This document shows positions 5,008 through 5,123 of a DNA stretch of 5,123 nt, in pieces. The DNA comes from an uncultured Dokdonia sp. GTDB lineage: Bacteria; Bacteroidota; Bacteroidia; Flavobacteriales; Flavobacteriaceae. The DNA is taken from contig CAKZKZ010000815.1 of the NCBI GenBank assembly GCA_937124495.1, positions 1 to 5,123 on the forward strand. Reading direction: 5' to 3'. The stretch's first letter is position 1; every line of letters begins with the position of its first letter. Position numbers and translations under genes: made by a program. A model generated the notes under the pieces. The model did not search any database. It was not told the DNA's origin and was given only the letters and a program-made list of their open reading frames with translations.

Positions 5008-5123
5008 TTATTGAGTGAGTTTATCCATAATTTCACTATTTAATATCTCTCCATTTTTTATTTTGTTACCATCGACTATCGACACAAAACCTAATTTACA
5101 TTGATTAGCTTCCATTTCATTTC
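5008..5123 (-). CDS. 3' end of an unidentified protein gene, cut by the window edge
   Basis: The last 37 codons of a - strand frame are visible, beginning in frame at 5121 and stopping with TAA at 5010-5008. The tail contains NEMEANQCKLGFVSIVDGNK and ends NGEILNSEIMDKLTQ. Its mixed charged and hydrophobic pattern looks like real protein, and the other two frames on this strand are closed by stops. An in-frame ATG at 5115-5113 exists, but the frame is open beyond it, so most of the gene presumably lies outside. I do not recognise the family. Confidence 0.5.
   Translation of the reverse strand, partial: NEMEANQCKLGFVSIVDGNKIKNGEILNSEIMDKLTQ

Noticed and set aside
1..5123. tRNA, rRNA or CRISPR array
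   Set aside because: No cloverleaf-like arms, conserved rRNA segments or regularly spaced repeats were found on reading through the window.

Overview
The window looks like a chromosomal stretch from a marine-type member of the Flavobacteriia (Bacteroidota). The evidence is a low G+C content, no Shine-Dalgarno sequences, A-rich start regions, a lycopene cyclase with the DRTWCFWE motif found in that group, a Bacteroidota-style RiPP leader ending in Gly-Gly, and an S41 peptidase with a signal peptide. This assignment is inferred from gene families and base composition, not from a database match.

Bases 1-1892, + strand: the 3' part of a histone-deacetylase-family gene, then after about 60 bases a complete lycopene beta-cyclase gene (crtY). 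The deacetylase frame is broken by one in-frame TGA at 557-559, yet stays open and family-like up to its natural stop at 685. The stop falls after the zinc ligands and before the GGGY catalytic tyrosine.

Bases 1893-3135: a visibly AT-rich cassette. It holds a 70-residue orphan RiPP (lanthipeptide-like) precursor, a strong hairpin that probably acts as terminator or attenuator, and a DinB/DUF664-like protein. A diverged second copy of the last ~110 bases of crtY lies immediately after the DinB-like gene. The cassette is therefore bracketed by direct repeats made of the crtY 3' end, which suggests insertion or duplication-driven acquisition at that point. Between crtY and the precursor there are weak traces of a decayed convergent gene. 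No maturation enzyme (LanB/LanC, radical SAM) or exporter is visible.

Bases 3155-5123: an S41-family secreted peptidase on the - strand, then 473 bases without a gene that carry a cluster of five hairpins. One of these belongs to a 43-base dispersed repeat also found just after the deacetylase gene (684-726). At the right edge is the 3' end of an unidentified - strand gene.

How the genes relate: the deacetylase and crtY probably form, or once formed, a co-directional unit. CrtY closes the rings of carotenoids (pigment, or retinal precursor). The RiPP precursor and DinB-like gene form their own small unit with a plausible promoter. The S41 peptidase appears to be transcribed alone. The most notable features are the cassette bracketed by duplicated crtY ends, the orphan precursor beside a DinB-like protein, and the interrupted deacetylase.
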